NCBI GenBank assembly: GCA_031761405.1 | Contig: JASEVX010000017.1 | Span: 8,624,798 to 8,688,797 of the forward strand | Length of the DNA: 64,000 bases | Reading direction: 5' to 3' | Source of the DNA: Serripes groenlandicus | Taxonomy: Eukaryota; Mollusca; Bivalvia; Cardiida; Cardiidae | Shown here: piece by piece, positions 42,601 through 57,600 of the stretch | Position numbering within the stretch: position 1 is the first letter of the stretch | How the letters are laid out: each line of letters opens with the position of its first letter | Notes under the pieces: generated by a model | What the model saw: only the letters and a program-made list of their open reading frames with translations | Databases searched by the model: none | What the model was told of the DNA's origin: nothing | Translations under genes and position numbers: made by a program

Positions 42601-45600
42601 GAGCAAGTTAGGTAAGGGAAATGTTGGTATGGTTATATATAAAGTACAGGCTGTGAAAGTAGATGTGTCATGAACACATCACAGCCAAAGACTAAGTTTA
42701 CAGAAATATCGGAGTTTATTTCCTAGTTAAGTTAAGTACTGTATCGTTGTGAACAATTTCTCATTTTGCCACAACATTTTCAAAAGTCATCTGCTGCTGA
42801 GGCATCAGAAAGCATCTGTATGAGGTTTAACAAAAAAATGCTATACGACAGTCATGGAGTGTTGGGGTTTAAGCAAATGATGAATTGAACGAAACTATGC
42901 CATTGGAAACAGACTTCCAACTTAAATATATTCTGAATTACTTTTTTGTTTGCTTATATTCTTATGAAATTATTAAAAAAAATGGCTTTGAGGGTATAAA
43001 ATATGTATTATTATTTTCCATACTCCATAATAGACGACAACAATAAGAATTCCAAATATAAGAATTTATACTGATTATGCAAAAAAAACGAAATTGATCA
43101 CAATCATCATCTGGTCAATTAAATTTCTATATTTATGGTCACACTAAACTATATTATTTGCTTTTTTAAACAATTTATGGGTTTTTTTGTAAATAAGAAG
43201 GACCTTTAGATATTTTATGACATATAAGTTTTTCATTAAAATTGTGATTTATTTTTTTGAAAATACCCATGGTTGGTTAAATATATGCTGTCGTAATATT
43301 TATCTCCATACAAAGATCAGAAGGAGGTTAACCCTTTCCAACATACAGACACTTTCTGTCTCCTTGGCAGCAGATGACTATTGAAAACAATATTGCAAAA
43401 GGAGAAATTGCTCTTTCTGCTCTATTCAATAATAATATTTTCATTGTATATTTCAGATTGGGCTGCTGGACTTGGAGATTAATACGCTAACTAAAGTCTT
43501 GTTTGCATCTGTAGCAGTTTTAGCCGTTGTCATGATGCTCCTTAAGGTACATATCAACAACAATTGTCAAGCTTCAATTAATGCACACTTAATACAAAAT
43601 AGTGATAAAACTTTCACCACATGTCTTTTGAGAATAGACCACAATAGAATCCCCGGCTGGGTCTTGCCAAAGACTTTAAAAATGGTAGTAATGGCTGCCT
43701 TCATTGGACGGTGCTCAGGGTTGAAGGGTTAGCATTACAGTAGACTGACTGGCTGGTGTCAGGATAAATGGAACAGTAATACTTGTAACTTACCAAGGAA
43801 ACGCTGTGATATTATTGAATTGTTCTTGAAAGTGGCTAAAAACACCAAACAATCAATCAATAAAACCTGACCTTGTCATATTGAAATAGCAGTATTTGTT
43901 CCCCTCTTTGGCAACAAGTGTGAAGGGAAAAGAATTATAACTGATAAGCTTGTATCAGTAAAAACTGACTGATAGTACTAATATTTATTGTGGAAACATT
44001 GTGATATGGCTGAAATATATTTGTGAACATCCGAAATCCTTATTTTACCTCAAGACCTTACGTTGTGGATACTCCAAATAATTCTCTAAGTGAGAAAATT
44101 CTTTTTACAATGTGATCAACATAATGGTTTATCTGAGTAATGAAAGAGATGTCATGGAGCAAAGCAGAGTTTAATTCCTCTATATTTATGCCTTTGGTTT
44201 TTGTGTGTGTTCTAGGGATGGGATGGTCCGTGGTACCGATATTTATTCAGATTCATCCTGTTGTTCTCATACATCATTCCAATTAGGTAGGTTATTCAGA
44301 GGTCCAGATAAGGAGGGGTATTCAGCTCTTTTTCCCACAATTTCTCTCTTATTATTTTAGCCAACCCTATGTTGTGGGTACTCAAAAGAATCATCTCACT
44401 GAGACGATTCTTTTGAGTACCCACAACATAGGGTTAAAGGGTCAATTAAGGATTTTAGAACAGGCAAAACGCCCCTTATCCTGAGCTCTGTTACTAGTGT
44501 TATGTTTGGGGCTAGGTTAAATATAATCATGGACATGCCAATAATATTTATCATGAAGTTACTACTGGTACTTTTTTAACTGCTATGGCTTTTACACTTA
44601 CTGCTACTTTTTAACCCTTTCCAACTAACAGATGCTTTCTGAAGCCTCTTCAACACACGATTTTTGAAAACATTGTGGCAAATAATGAGCATTTTATCCA
44701 TTGGCCACAATGCACATAATTTATTTTAAGATAGATTTTCCATAATTGTGTGGGTATGTTTTCAAATCATCTGCTGCAGATTTATTATATGCGGGAAAGA
44801 GTTTAGATAACAAGGTTCCTTAATTTGCGGTCTTTATTATATTTACTTGGACTTTATTATATTCATAACTTATTATAATTATTACATACTGTTAGCAAGG
44901 CAAGCTGACTTTTACAGTTTGTTTAATTAGGTTATACTTGTATTTTTCAGCTTACGGGTTAATTTAGATATGGGTAAAGTGGCATATTCCTGGTTTATAA
45001 CACGGGATAAGAATATACCTGGTACAGTGGTGCGCTCTACAACTATTCCTGAAGAACTGGGTCGTATAAGCTATCTACTCACTGATAAAACTGGGACACT
45101 TACACAGAATGAAATGGTGAGTCTTTCTTATCTTTTCTTGAGCTATATCAACTCTTTGTAGACTCATTTTGAAGCATCTGCTGCAGATGACTTTTGCTAC
45201 AATGTTTTCAACTTTAAAGATTTTCCATTCTTTAGCCTAGATATGTTCAAAGTCACCTGATGATGATTTGATTTAGGTGGGAAAGAGTTACAGTAATTTT
45301 ATTGTAATTAATTTCGTTATTATCAACAGGGAAATCAATATTAAGGACTTTTATGTAGTATGTTATCTGTGTCTTATTGAAATGTCATACTCTGATATTC
45401 TCCTAACCTAGGCGAAGTGGTTTGTGAAGTGTGGTCTATCATACTAGTGAAATAGTTGAATGATGCTTTCTTCAAACTACTATCATAATTTGTAGATACA
45501 TATGTCATTATGACACATTTATTACATCTACAGATTGTGTCATTCTTGAGTTATGTCAATTTGACCACAAACAAAAAGTTCTGCAATGGGTATGGCTTTG

Positions 45601-48600
45601 TCTAACATTGCAGTGTTGTAGCAATATTCTCTTTATAAAAATGATTATCCCGTAAAGGAGTTGAATTCATATAGAAGCCATGTCACACAAAAACCCACTA
45701 GGATTTGGGACAACTGCGCTTCAATTTGTTATTGGGATCATGCTTGTTTGCATTCAAGAAGCCCCTTGATAATGGTTATGACTAAAACCCAACTATGCAA
45801 GTATATAATTTGATTGTAATTGTCAATAATTTTAAACCCACCTGAGGTATATTTCGGTGTTAGCTAATACTTTCCCCGCAATATTTCTCTTATAACCCAA
45901 CCAAAAAAAAAACTCTGTTATGGGTACTGAAAAGAATTGTCTCAGCTAGATGATTTTTTTTTAGTATCCACAAAATAGGGTTTACGGTTCAAATAAAGAG
46001 TTTAGAACATGAAATAGGCCCCATATCTCGAGTTAATCCTTTTCCTCATATAGATGCTTTCTGATGCCTATGCAGCAGACGGCTTTTTGAAAACATAGTG
46101 ATAAAAGAAGAAATTGCTTCAAATGAGCAATTTCTCCTTTTCCCAGAATGTTTTTCCACTTTTATCCATTCAATTATAAAGATATACCTATTTTTTGACA
46201 AAATATGTTCAAAGTCGTCTGCTGCAGAATTGTCGTATGAGGAAAAGAGTTAAAGATGCATCTTTTAATTATTTATAGGAACCAGACAATTTCATGTAAA
46301 GACTTTCCTTTATCAATGATAAAACATGTATTTCAGGTATTTAAGAAGTTGCATTTAGGAACTGTAGCCTACACACCTGATACAGTCGATGAGGTAAGGA
46401 TATAACCTATTTAATGGTGCAACACGAACATTCCTTTGTTTACCCTATCCAACATGTAAACATATTTTGGGGTATATTGCTTTGCACAGTATGGTCAGCA
46501 TGTCTGTTCGTTGGTAGACCTAAACTTGACTGATTGATGACTGGATAATGCTTGAATCTACATACTTGGCAGGGAGGTTGGGCATGGCCAGAAGATGACC
46601 CCTATTCATTTTGAGGTCATCCATTTAAAGGTCAAGGTCACAGTGACAAAAAACATGTTTGCTCCCATTTCAGGTCATGCATATTTTATTTTATTTTCAA
46701 TCAATTCCTTACAATGTGACATTCAGGGAGAACTTTTTACTGCATAAAATGTCAAATATTATGGTTTACGTTTTTAATCTTACCTACCTGATATTCTTGA
46801 ATAATTAAGTAACAAACCATAACAGGAGAAAATTGTGACGAAACCTGAATCTACATTTTATTTTAATTTACTCTAGGTCACTGCTCATCTTAAAACAGCC
46901 TTCTCCCAGGCCCTATCTGCTAGCACGCCATCGCGAGTTGGAACTCCAGTGAGACGTACAGTTGTAAACAGGACATTGGACGCTGTTCAAGCTCTTGCTC
47001 TCTGTCACAATGTGACGCCTGTTTACGAGGATGAAAGTTCAGATGAGACATCGCTACAGGTGGAGTCCGATCAGCAGAGCCAACAGAAGGTTGTTTATCA
47101 GGCATCTAGTCCAGACGAGGTAAGTTTTCCTTACTGAGACTCATGTTTTAATGTTTTTCGAAAAATCTGCTGCAAACAACTTCAACATCTTGACAAAAAT
47201 ATCAGAAATATTTACAAATGAAAGTATTATTATTGAAGATATTGTGGCAAAAGGAGAAATTGCTCATCATGAGCAATTTTTCCTTTTGCCACAATGTTTT
47301 CAAAAGCTGTCTGCTGCAGAGGTGTTAAAGGTTGTCTATATATATTTAACCCTTTCCCACATACAACACATCTGCAGCAAACGACTTTGACAACATCTAG
47401 GCAAAAATATCGGAAATATCTACAACTGGAAGTATTGTTAAATATAGAATAAAAAAATATCATCATGAGAAATTTCTCCTTTTACCACAATGTTTTCAAA
47501 ATTTGTCTGCTGCAGAGGGGTCAAAAGTCTTCTATATGTGGCAAACGGTTCATGAGATATAATCCTCTTGTTTGTATGTAAAAAGACTTATGCTAATAAT
47601 TTGTCTCATACAGTATTTTAGCTAACCTTTATATGTTGTGGATAGCCTATGTTATATTCCTGGTGTTTGTTTCTGTGTCTGTGGCCACATATGTGGAGAA
47701 GGTCAGTTCAGCTCGGTTGTACTCTAAACATACCTGTTGCATTGACCAAATTTACAGAATCTTTATACTTAGTTGCTTCCTTGCCTCAGTTATATTTTTG
47801 GCTTGAATACTTTCCATTAAGAAATTTAGTTTAGGTCCAACCTTGGTTATGATATCTAGTCTTGGTCAATTATAATTAAAAATGCAAGTGCAACATTGAA
47901 CAAATTTGGACTGGTTGTATATCTATGAATGTTTAGTTGCTTTTTAACTTCACTTGTTGACTCGAATTTTGATTACATTTAACAATCAAGATTTATTTCA
48001 AGTATGACTTTTAATAAATTTATATTATTACATGATGGCTAAAATTTGCAACCCAACAAAATATAAACTTTACTGTTTAATAGAGTAAGCAATTAGCTTT
48101 AACAATCTCATCAACTTCACTAAATCATAAAGCAACAATATATTCTACATGAATAAACAATAATCTCTATAAAGTATTGCGTGGCAGTTATGGCCCCTGT
48201 TGCAGCCAAAAAACCCAGGGAAATGCTTCACATTCCAGATAAATTGTTCGATGCCATAAAGGAAACTGACAGGACTCCCCACGTTTGTTCCATTTGTCCT
48301 CACCAGCCTCTATTGGCCCGGTGCCCCGCCATAAGATCGTCCTTATGGCATTCCTTATTTACTCACACCAAGCCCAAAGCAGGTGCCTATGGGTGGTGAA
48401 AACCTCCCAACACCAAAGTAGATGCCTAAGGTATTGGTTGGTGCAACCCCCCACCAACTCAATAGCTGATGCCTATGGTTGGTGAAAAGCTATGCAATCA
48501 ATGGATCGGTCAGCAGTCAGTTCCTTACCCTTATCATTTAAAGCATTTCCCCGGAATTTTCAGCCACACAAACTAGTGTTCGCCCCAAATTACTGAAATG

Positions 48601-51600
48601 CTAAACGAAAGTAAAAACAAGAAGGTGTGAGAGAAAGAAATGTAATTAAATGCTTGAATATCTTTATCTAAATTTTCATACAGGTAGCTCTAGTGGCATG
48701 GACAGAGAGTGTGGGACTGACCCTAGTAAAAAGAGATCTGAATTCCATGCAGTTACGGTCCCCATTAGGGACTACACAGTCCTACACAATTCTTCATATA
48801 TTTCCGTTTACATCAGAGAGTAAGAGAATGGGGATTATTTTAAAGGTAAGTCGGAGGTTTAGATTTAAAGTAAATTGGTATTTTCACAAAATATATTATT
48901 ACCCAAATAATTGAGACGTTTTTTTTTTTTTTTATATCCACAAGAAAGTGTTAAGGGGTTAAATAAGAAATTTAGAATGTGAAATACGCCCCCTATCTAA
49001 AGGTCTGTTGACCCTTTCCCTCATATAGACGCTTTCTGATGCCTATGCAGCAGACAGCTTTTTGAAAACATAGTGACAAAAGAAGAAATTTCACAGAACG
49101 TGCAATTTCTCCTTTTGCCACAATGTTTTCCACTTTTTGTCATAGGTTATCCATTTAAATATGGAGATTTTCTATGTTTTGTCAAAATACGTTCAAAGTC
49201 GTCTGCTGCAGAATTGTCGTATGAGGGAAAGGGTTAAGTGATAAGCTTTCAATTCATGCAGACGACCTTATAGATATAAGTTGATGTTGGAGGAACACAT
49301 TTCTACCTATTTTGTAATTTCAGGTTTGTGATTGAGTTTCCATACCCATATTAATATTATAGTGTGTTCATCATATATGCCAGGCCAACATTCTTTCAGA
49401 CATTTGACAAAAGTCACTGTGACAAGCGTCATCCGTCTTCCACCAATGGGCTAACAGCCTTTGTGGGGAAAAAAACCCAGTTACTTGGAAAGACTGTTGT
49501 GTGGAGTACTGGTGTGAGAAAGCCAGGAAATACATGAGCAGGTGAACTGGCTGTTACAATTTGACTGAAAAGATGTTGAAAACAACTTTAGTTCACAATC
49601 AATTAATCAATCTTGATATATTATGAAGTAAACTTTATTTAATTCCTAATAAGGTCAACTTCATACTGTTTCACAAATGAATCTAATCAACCACTTTCAT
49701 AATCTGTATGCTCAATCATCTGTCCATCAGTATTCATCCTGATTTGATTACATAGTTCCCAGAACTACAATCGTTATCTCCCTTGTTGGCCATTTTTATA
49801 GGCAAATATGATGAGAATTAACATTCTATTAAAAAAAAAATGTGATAATTAGGAAAACACCAAGGAATTTAAGTTTGACAACCATATTTCGATGCCTTTG
49901 TATGATCTGATTAGATAGACTTGTTGATTTAATTCAAATTATATTTAATATTTCTCTATACAACATATAGAGCGTTTTCGGCTTTTGCAATCCAGTTACT
50001 TGAGTATAAAATCTGGACATGCGCAGTACACGACACGAGTAACCATTCACGAACGCCTAACCCCAGTCTTGTGTTGTTTACAAAATGGCGACCTTCTGTG
50101 CATCAGCCGTCGCCATCTTTGATCTTGTGTTACCCGTCAAATAGTGGGGGTCGTTCTAGTCAAGTAGATTAGACATTAAGCGCATGTTTAGTTCGCTTAC
50201 TCGATACGTTCAACTTTCAACTCCAGTTACGCGAGTAAAGAAGTCGAAAACGCTCATAGTAAATTGGCTGCCAGGGGAGGTAAATAATGTAGTTCTTGGC
50301 ACTATGTATTGGTTATAGCAAGGCAAGTTATACATGCAACAGTTATAAAGATGATGTATGTCTTGATCTTACAGGATGACCAAACAGGTGAAATTGTGTT
50401 TTATATGAAAGGAGCTGATGTAGTCATGCAGACCATAGTGCAATATAACGACTGGCTAGAAGAGGAGGTATGGCTTTAACCCTTTCCCACTTGTAGACGT
50501 GTGTGATGAAGGCAACTTTTGAGATAATTTTGGCAAAAGAAAAAAAAAATAATTATGAGCAAAGTCTCCTTTTGCAACAATGTTTTCAACTATATTCAAT
50601 AATTAGACTTTAATTTGTAGAGAATTTTCATATTCTTTATCTCTGTGTGTTTGTCTGGTGCAAATGTGTTGTATCTTGGAATGTTCGTGAGTCTCCTACC
50701 TTCGCATGTATTCAAACTTATAAGAAAGCTTAAATCCATCGCTCATTATGAGCAATTTCTCCTTTTACCACAATGTTTTTTAAAAGTTGACTGCTGCAGA
50801 GGTGTAAGAAAGCGTCTATATGATGGAATTGGATATTTAATAATTTCGATAGATTTTATCTGAAATATGATTTATCTAAATTTTGTCATAGCAATTATTA
50901 AATTTGGAAAATTGGAAAATAATATTACTATGTTATAGATAATTCAAACAATCTGATTACGTGTGTTGTTGCAGAAGGCAGGGAGTTGTTTAAATCAGTC
51001 CTATTTAAATAGAAAACTACATCAGGTTCAAAAGTTATAGTTGCAAATGACAGGGAGTTGTTAAGACAACCTTGACTGTATTTATGCTTACATTTTTCTG
51101 ACAGTGCGGAAATTTAGCCAGAGAAGGACTTAGGACTCTGGTTGTTGCTAGAAAAGTGCTGACGGATGATCAATACCAGGACTTCCAGGTTGGTTAACCC
51201 TTTCCCACATACAGACGTATCTGCGGCAGATGACTTTGAAATCATCTAGACAAAAATAAAAGAATGATTATTGTAATAATTTGAAATCATTGTGGCAAAG
51301 GTAGAAATTACTTATTATGAGCAATATCCCCTTCTGTCACAATGATTTCAAAAGTCGTCTGCTTCATAGATGTTAGAGAGCATCTGTTTGAGAGATAGAG
51401 TTAAAATTGATGAAACTTGTTTCAATCTCTTATATTGTGCCTAAAATAGGACTCATCATCAATAATTCTCGTTTAGTATATGACATCAATTGAAAGAAGC
51501 AATCTGAGAAAAGTGTCTTGAACGCATAAATACAGATGAGCCGATGATCTCGCTAACACTGGTTTCAAAATGCCTTAAGGTTGGATTTCCTAGCCAAACA

Positions 51601-54600
51601 GTTAAATGTTGATAACTGATACACAGATGTGAATAAATAAACATACATATTTTAAGTTTTTAACCCTTTCCAATATACAATTAATCTTTAGAAAGCAAAT
51701 TTAATTTGGAAAACATCTAGGCAAACATATGGAAAATATATGAAATAATCATTGGATACATTGGAAAGTTTTATGGGAAAATGATGAATTGCTTTTGCCA
51801 GATTGTTTTCTAAAGACATCTGCCATAGCTGCGTCAAAATAAGAATGTATATATATGGGTAAAAGGTTGTATATAACTTGTTTTACTAACCTGCAGACAC
51901 GTTACTACCAAGCCAAATTGAGTGTACAGGACCGTAATCTTAAGGTACAGACTGTAGTGGAGAGTTTAGAGAGGGATATGGAGTTACTGTGTATGACTGG
52001 AGTAGAGGACAGGTTACAAGATGCCGTCAGACCAACTCTGGAAATGCTCAGGAATGCTGGAATTAAGGTATAACTCACAGGCTTTTATACCTTTTCCCAC
52101 AAACAATGTATCTGCAGCAGACGAAGTTGAAATCATGTTAGCAAAAATATGGAATGCCTCTTTAAATCAAAGATAAATTATTGAATAGAGTTGATAAGAT
52201 TGTGTCAAAGGGATAAATTGCTTGTTTTCAGCCATTTTCTCTTTACCACAGTGTTTTCAAAAGTTGTCAGTTGCAAAGGCGTCTGTGGGAAAGGGTTAAT
52301 GAGCTTTCTTTAACAGATACTTATTTTGATCAATCTAATAATATTTGTACTAATTGTTGGGCAAAGAGGATTAAATCAATAATTAATCATCTTGGCCTTA
52401 CAAATATTAGATTAAATTTTGACAGAAACTTTAATAATTTTGTATTTTTAGATCACCTTAGCCTGATCACTTTCTGTCCGGCGTTCGTAGGCATCCGGCA
52501 TCTAACATCATTAACTTACAGCTTTAAACTACCTCTCCTGCTGGATCAGTTTCAACCAGACTTCAATGGAATGATCCTTTGGTAGTCCTCTTTCAAAATT
52601 GTTTAAAGATTTAAATTCTATGAAGATATTTTGTTGCTGCAGATTCAAAAAGGGGGTAAAATGGCCAATCTTTAAAGTTCTTCTCTGAACTTGCTTGTTA
52701 GATTCTAATATAATTTGATAGAAATGTTTCTTGGGTAACCTTCTACAGAAATTGTTCAAGGTTGAAAAACATGGCAGCCAGGCAGCATCAGAAAAGTGGC
52801 AAAATAACAAACAAAAAAGTCCATTCTTATGAACGTTCTTTTTAGCTCGACTTTTGAAAAAACGAGAGCTATTGTCATGACCCTGGCGTCGTCATCGGCG
52901 GCGGCGTGGTCGTCCGGTTAAGGCTTTTTGTTCAGCTCAGCTTTTTTTCTGTTTTCTATCAGTCGAGCGTCTGTGCCGTACGCGGTGCTCTTGTTGTATT
53001 TCAAGATAAATGTGGAGAGGAACTATATAAGCTTTTAGCTTATGTTCCACTCCTTTTCGCACTTATTGTTTGTATTGTTGATTTTGTGCCTCACTATATC
53101 AAATAAAATATGTTTAAACCAAGATAAATGTGTAGAAATGTTTCTTCAGTAACCATCTACATAATTTTTCCAACTATAATGCTCGGTTGAAAGACATAGT
53201 ATACAGGTGGCATCAGAAAAGGGGTAATTAGCTTTAAATGACATCTCATTATCCACTGGACAAATTTCATGCGAACTTAATAGGAATGTTACTTTGAGGT
53301 CCTCTTTCAAATTGTTAAAAAGAATGTTCCTGTGGTGGTCCTCTTTCAAATGTTCAAAGTTTTAATGCATTATTGCAAAGATCCTTTATTGATAAGCTGT
53401 TTTATTTGCAGTTCATTTCAATTCCTGATCAAATGTTCTTCTTTATTTATTAGCAGTAACATTTGCTACTATACTAACACTCAGATGATTAATTTAGGGC
53501 CATCTTGGCTTTCTTGTTTCATTTACTGAGACATGGGAGAAATTTATTATCAATTATAACTTTACACTTGCCAGATCTGGATGTTAACAGGAGACAAACT
53601 TGAGACAGCGATCTGTATAGCCAAAAGCTCCAAACTTGTATCCAGAATTCAGGACATTTATACATTTAAAAAAGTAACGGGGAGAACTGAAGCTCATCTA
53701 GAATTGAACCACCTTAGAAGAAAACAAGATAGTGCTCTGATTATTTCAGGAGATTCGTTACAGGTTAGTATGTCAGATGGACAGGATCCTTTATTGTCCA
53801 TATTGGTTATACTTCATGTATTTGCAAGAGAAATTAAGACCATCAGTCCTATTTAACCCATTCCCACATACAATAAATGTGTATTTGGTAAAATATATTT
53901 TGATGGCTTTACAGGCGAAATTTTGTTTAAATGTATTAAAATGATTAAAAGAAAGATGGCACTTTTCTTGAAACCTTTTAAATGCCTCTCATACATGTAT
54001 ATCACATAGTACGGATGTGCAAATTGATTGTTTTGTACACATGTCAAAAATACACGTATTAATGTTTTCGTAGAGCACAACTCATTTGTAACCATTACTT
54101 ATATTCCTTGATAACATGTATTTTATCAGAAGACCATATAAGGAAGAGTAAACTTGTCTTTTCCCACCTATATCTTTCTTGTGACTCAACCCTATGTTGT
54201 GTGTTCTCAAAAGAATCATCTCAATGATTGATACAATTCTTTTGAGTACCCACAGCCCAGGGTTTGAGTGTCAAATAAGGATACATTTTGAAATACGGAT
54301 ATTATCAAGAGCTTTTGTTTTATTGTTTTTTCCTTAGGTCTGTCTAGAGTATTATGAACATGAGTTTGTGGAGTTAGCCTGTCAGTGTCCATGTGTTGTA
54401 GTATGTCGATGTTCTCCTACACAAAAAGCTGACATTGTCAATCTTCTTAAAATACATACTGGAAAACGGACCTGTGCAATAGGTAATCACTTTATTTTCT
54501 ATGATGGAGGAAAAAGACTTTTGATAAGGCCGTAATGTTCATGGCCTGGATCATATTTGACCCTTTACCTAACAGACCTATTATGATGCATCTGCAGCGG

Positions 54601-57600
54601 ACGACTGAAAGCATTATGGCAAAAGGAGAATTTGTTCATAATGAAATTTACAAGTTGTGTCCTCTCAATGTCCTGGTTGGCCGATTTACAAATATATTTT
54701 TAGAAATGTTCCTTCTATTAGATTCCTTCAAGCCATATTGATTGATCAAGGAAGCGGAGCTGTTTTGCCTAAAATGGCTATAGTGAAATCTTCTCCTCCA
54801 AAAATATCTGGCCAATTTTCAAATACTTTTGTTGAATTGTATGCCTTGCTTGACCCCTATCAGATTCCTTCAAGTAATGTTGATCTTGTTCTAAAAACAT
54901 GGATGCAATGGGGGCAGTGGTGTTGGCCTTATATTGGCTTTTGTGATTACTTAAATAATCTTCTCCTCAGAGGCTCAGAAACAGTTTGGTCAATTTTCAA
55001 AAAGAAATGTAGAAATGTTCCTTTAGTGACCCTCTTCAAGATTCCTTTAAGTGATCTTGATCTTGAAAGAGCTCGGATGTTTTGCCTTATATGGCTATAG
55101 TGAATCTATTTTAGCCTAATGACAGTGGAGCACTACTGGCCCTCTTGGACCTCTTGTTCAGTTATATCATGGTGTTTCATAGGTAATTTACCAATACTAT
55201 CTTTACACCAAGGAGTCACAAAGTCACATCCCGCAACTAAGGAGTGAAAGCCAATACTACCATTTTTAGCTTGTCTGTTGGGGAATTGTGATACCTTGGC
55301 ATCTGCACAAAACTTTTACCTTAACTCATAACTCAAAAACCATTCAACATTCTCAAATGCAACTTGGTACACATGTTCCTAGGAACAATATGCATATCTA
55401 TACCAAGTCACATAACTCTGGCTTTAATATTTGTTTAGTAATGCCCCTTTTTCGACTTAGAAAAAACAAGGATTGGCATTCGCTTGCGGCGCTCTTAGAG
55501 TTAAAGTTTAAAGGTATGACCAGACGGGGGATAGAACCTGTGAGCTCCCACACTTGATACTCTACCACTACACCACCAAGGTGGTCAGTGTACATTTTAA
55601 TCAGATAGTATTGTTTCCCAAACATTTCACTACTCACAACTACCTAATGATTATTAATATTGGAGCATGACTTGTTTAAGTTTAAAGGTATGACCCGATG
55701 GGGGATAGAAACTGTGACCTCTCACACTTGATACTCTAGCACTACACCACAGAGGTGGTCAGTGTAGATTTTAATCAAGAAAGTTTTAAAATTTTAATCA
55801 GATAGAATGTTTCCCAAACATTGCACTTGTCACAACTACCTAATGATTATTATACCCCCCGCAAACAAAGTTTGGGGGGGGTATATAGGAATCACCCTGT
55901 CTGTCTGTCCGTCTGTCTGTCCGTATGTCCACATTTCTTGTAAGCACTACTCCTCCTAAACGGCTCAATGGATTTGGTTCAAACTTTACATGAAGGTTAC
56001 ACATCATATGTAGATATGCATGAAGGAAGATCATACACCTCGGATTCTTCCAAGGGGAGATAATTCAACTTAGAGGTTACCTGCGAGGGACTCCTGTGCA
56101 CATACCTCCACATTTCTTGTAAGCACTACTCCTCCTAAACGGCTCAATGGATTTGGTTCAAACTTTACATGAAGGTTACACATCATATGTAGATATGCAT
56201 GAAGGAAGATCATACACCTCGGATTCTTCCAAGGGGAGATAATTCAACTTAGAGGTTACCTGCGAGGGACTCCTGTGCACATACCTCCACATTTCTTGTA
56301 AGCACTACTCCTCCTAAACGGCTCAATGGATTTGGTTCAAACTTTACATGAAGGTTACACATCATATGTAGATATGCATGAAGGAAGATCATACACCTCG
56401 GATTCTTCCAAGGGGAGATAATTCAACTTAGAGGTTACCTGCGAGGGACTCCTGTGCACATATCTCCACATTTCTTGTAAGCACTACTCCTCCTAAACGG
56501 CTCAGTGGATTTGGTTCAAACTTTACATGAAGGTTACACATCATATGTAGATATGCATGAAGGAAGATCATATGCCTCGGATTCTTCCAAGGGGAGATAA
56601 TTCAACTTAAATGTTACCTGCGAGGCACTCCTGTGCACATACCTTGTAAGCGCTACTTCTCCTAAAGGGCTCAGTTGATTTGATTCAAACTGTATATGAA
56701 GGCTACACATTATATGTAGATATGCATGAAGGAAGATTTTTCTCCTCAGATTCTTCCAAGGGAAGATAATTCAACTAAGAGGTTACGAGGAACTCCTGTG
56801 ATACCTTGCAAGCGCATCTCCTCCTTAGCCGTAGAAACTTTACCATTGTATCCGATGCTTTGGGAGGGGAGCGGGGGGTATTCTTCAGTGAGCTTTGCTC
56901 ACAGTATTTCTAGTTAATCTTGGAGCATGACTCAGTAACTAGGTTCCTTTATTACAGGTGATGGCGGTAATGATGTCAGTATGATACAAGCAGCTGATGC
57001 TGGGATTGGAATTGTTGGAAAGGTAAACATGGCCCTCTTGGCAAGAATACCAACCTTCAGATTTATTGTATTGTATTATGTTTTCTGTAGCTTTCAACAC
57101 TTTTTCAATGATATCACTGGGTAAGTTAACAATACTACTGGTCCAGGAGAGAATGAGGGTAAAGCTTTAATTGAATTATGTTGGAATCATTGTGGCAAAT
57201 TTGAGAAGTTGCTCATGATGAGCAATTTCACCTTTTGTTACAATGATTTAATGAGTTGTTTGCATCATGACGTCATAAAATGTCTGCATGTGCTAATAGG
57301 TTAAAACACTTGGCATATGTGTTACTTGAACACTTTTGTTTAAATATGTGATTTTCTTTTTTGCAGATCTTATTGTTTTAGAAAAGGATTAAAATTTAAC
57401 TTTTTTTCTCAAGCAAAAAAGGATTTGAAGATGTGTTTAAATTTGATAGAAATATTTTATTTTATTTTTGTAGGAAGGAAAGCAAGCCTCGATGGCAGCA
57501 GATTTCTCTGTGAACCAGTTCAGCTATATTGGGCGGCTGCTCATGGTACATGGAAGAAATAGGTAGGATATTATCTTTTTATGTATGATATGATTGACTA

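Noticed and set aside
54535..55100. 147-codon open frame
   Set aside because: Overlaps repeated units of a TAGCTCACC-family element and lacks ATP9 homology.
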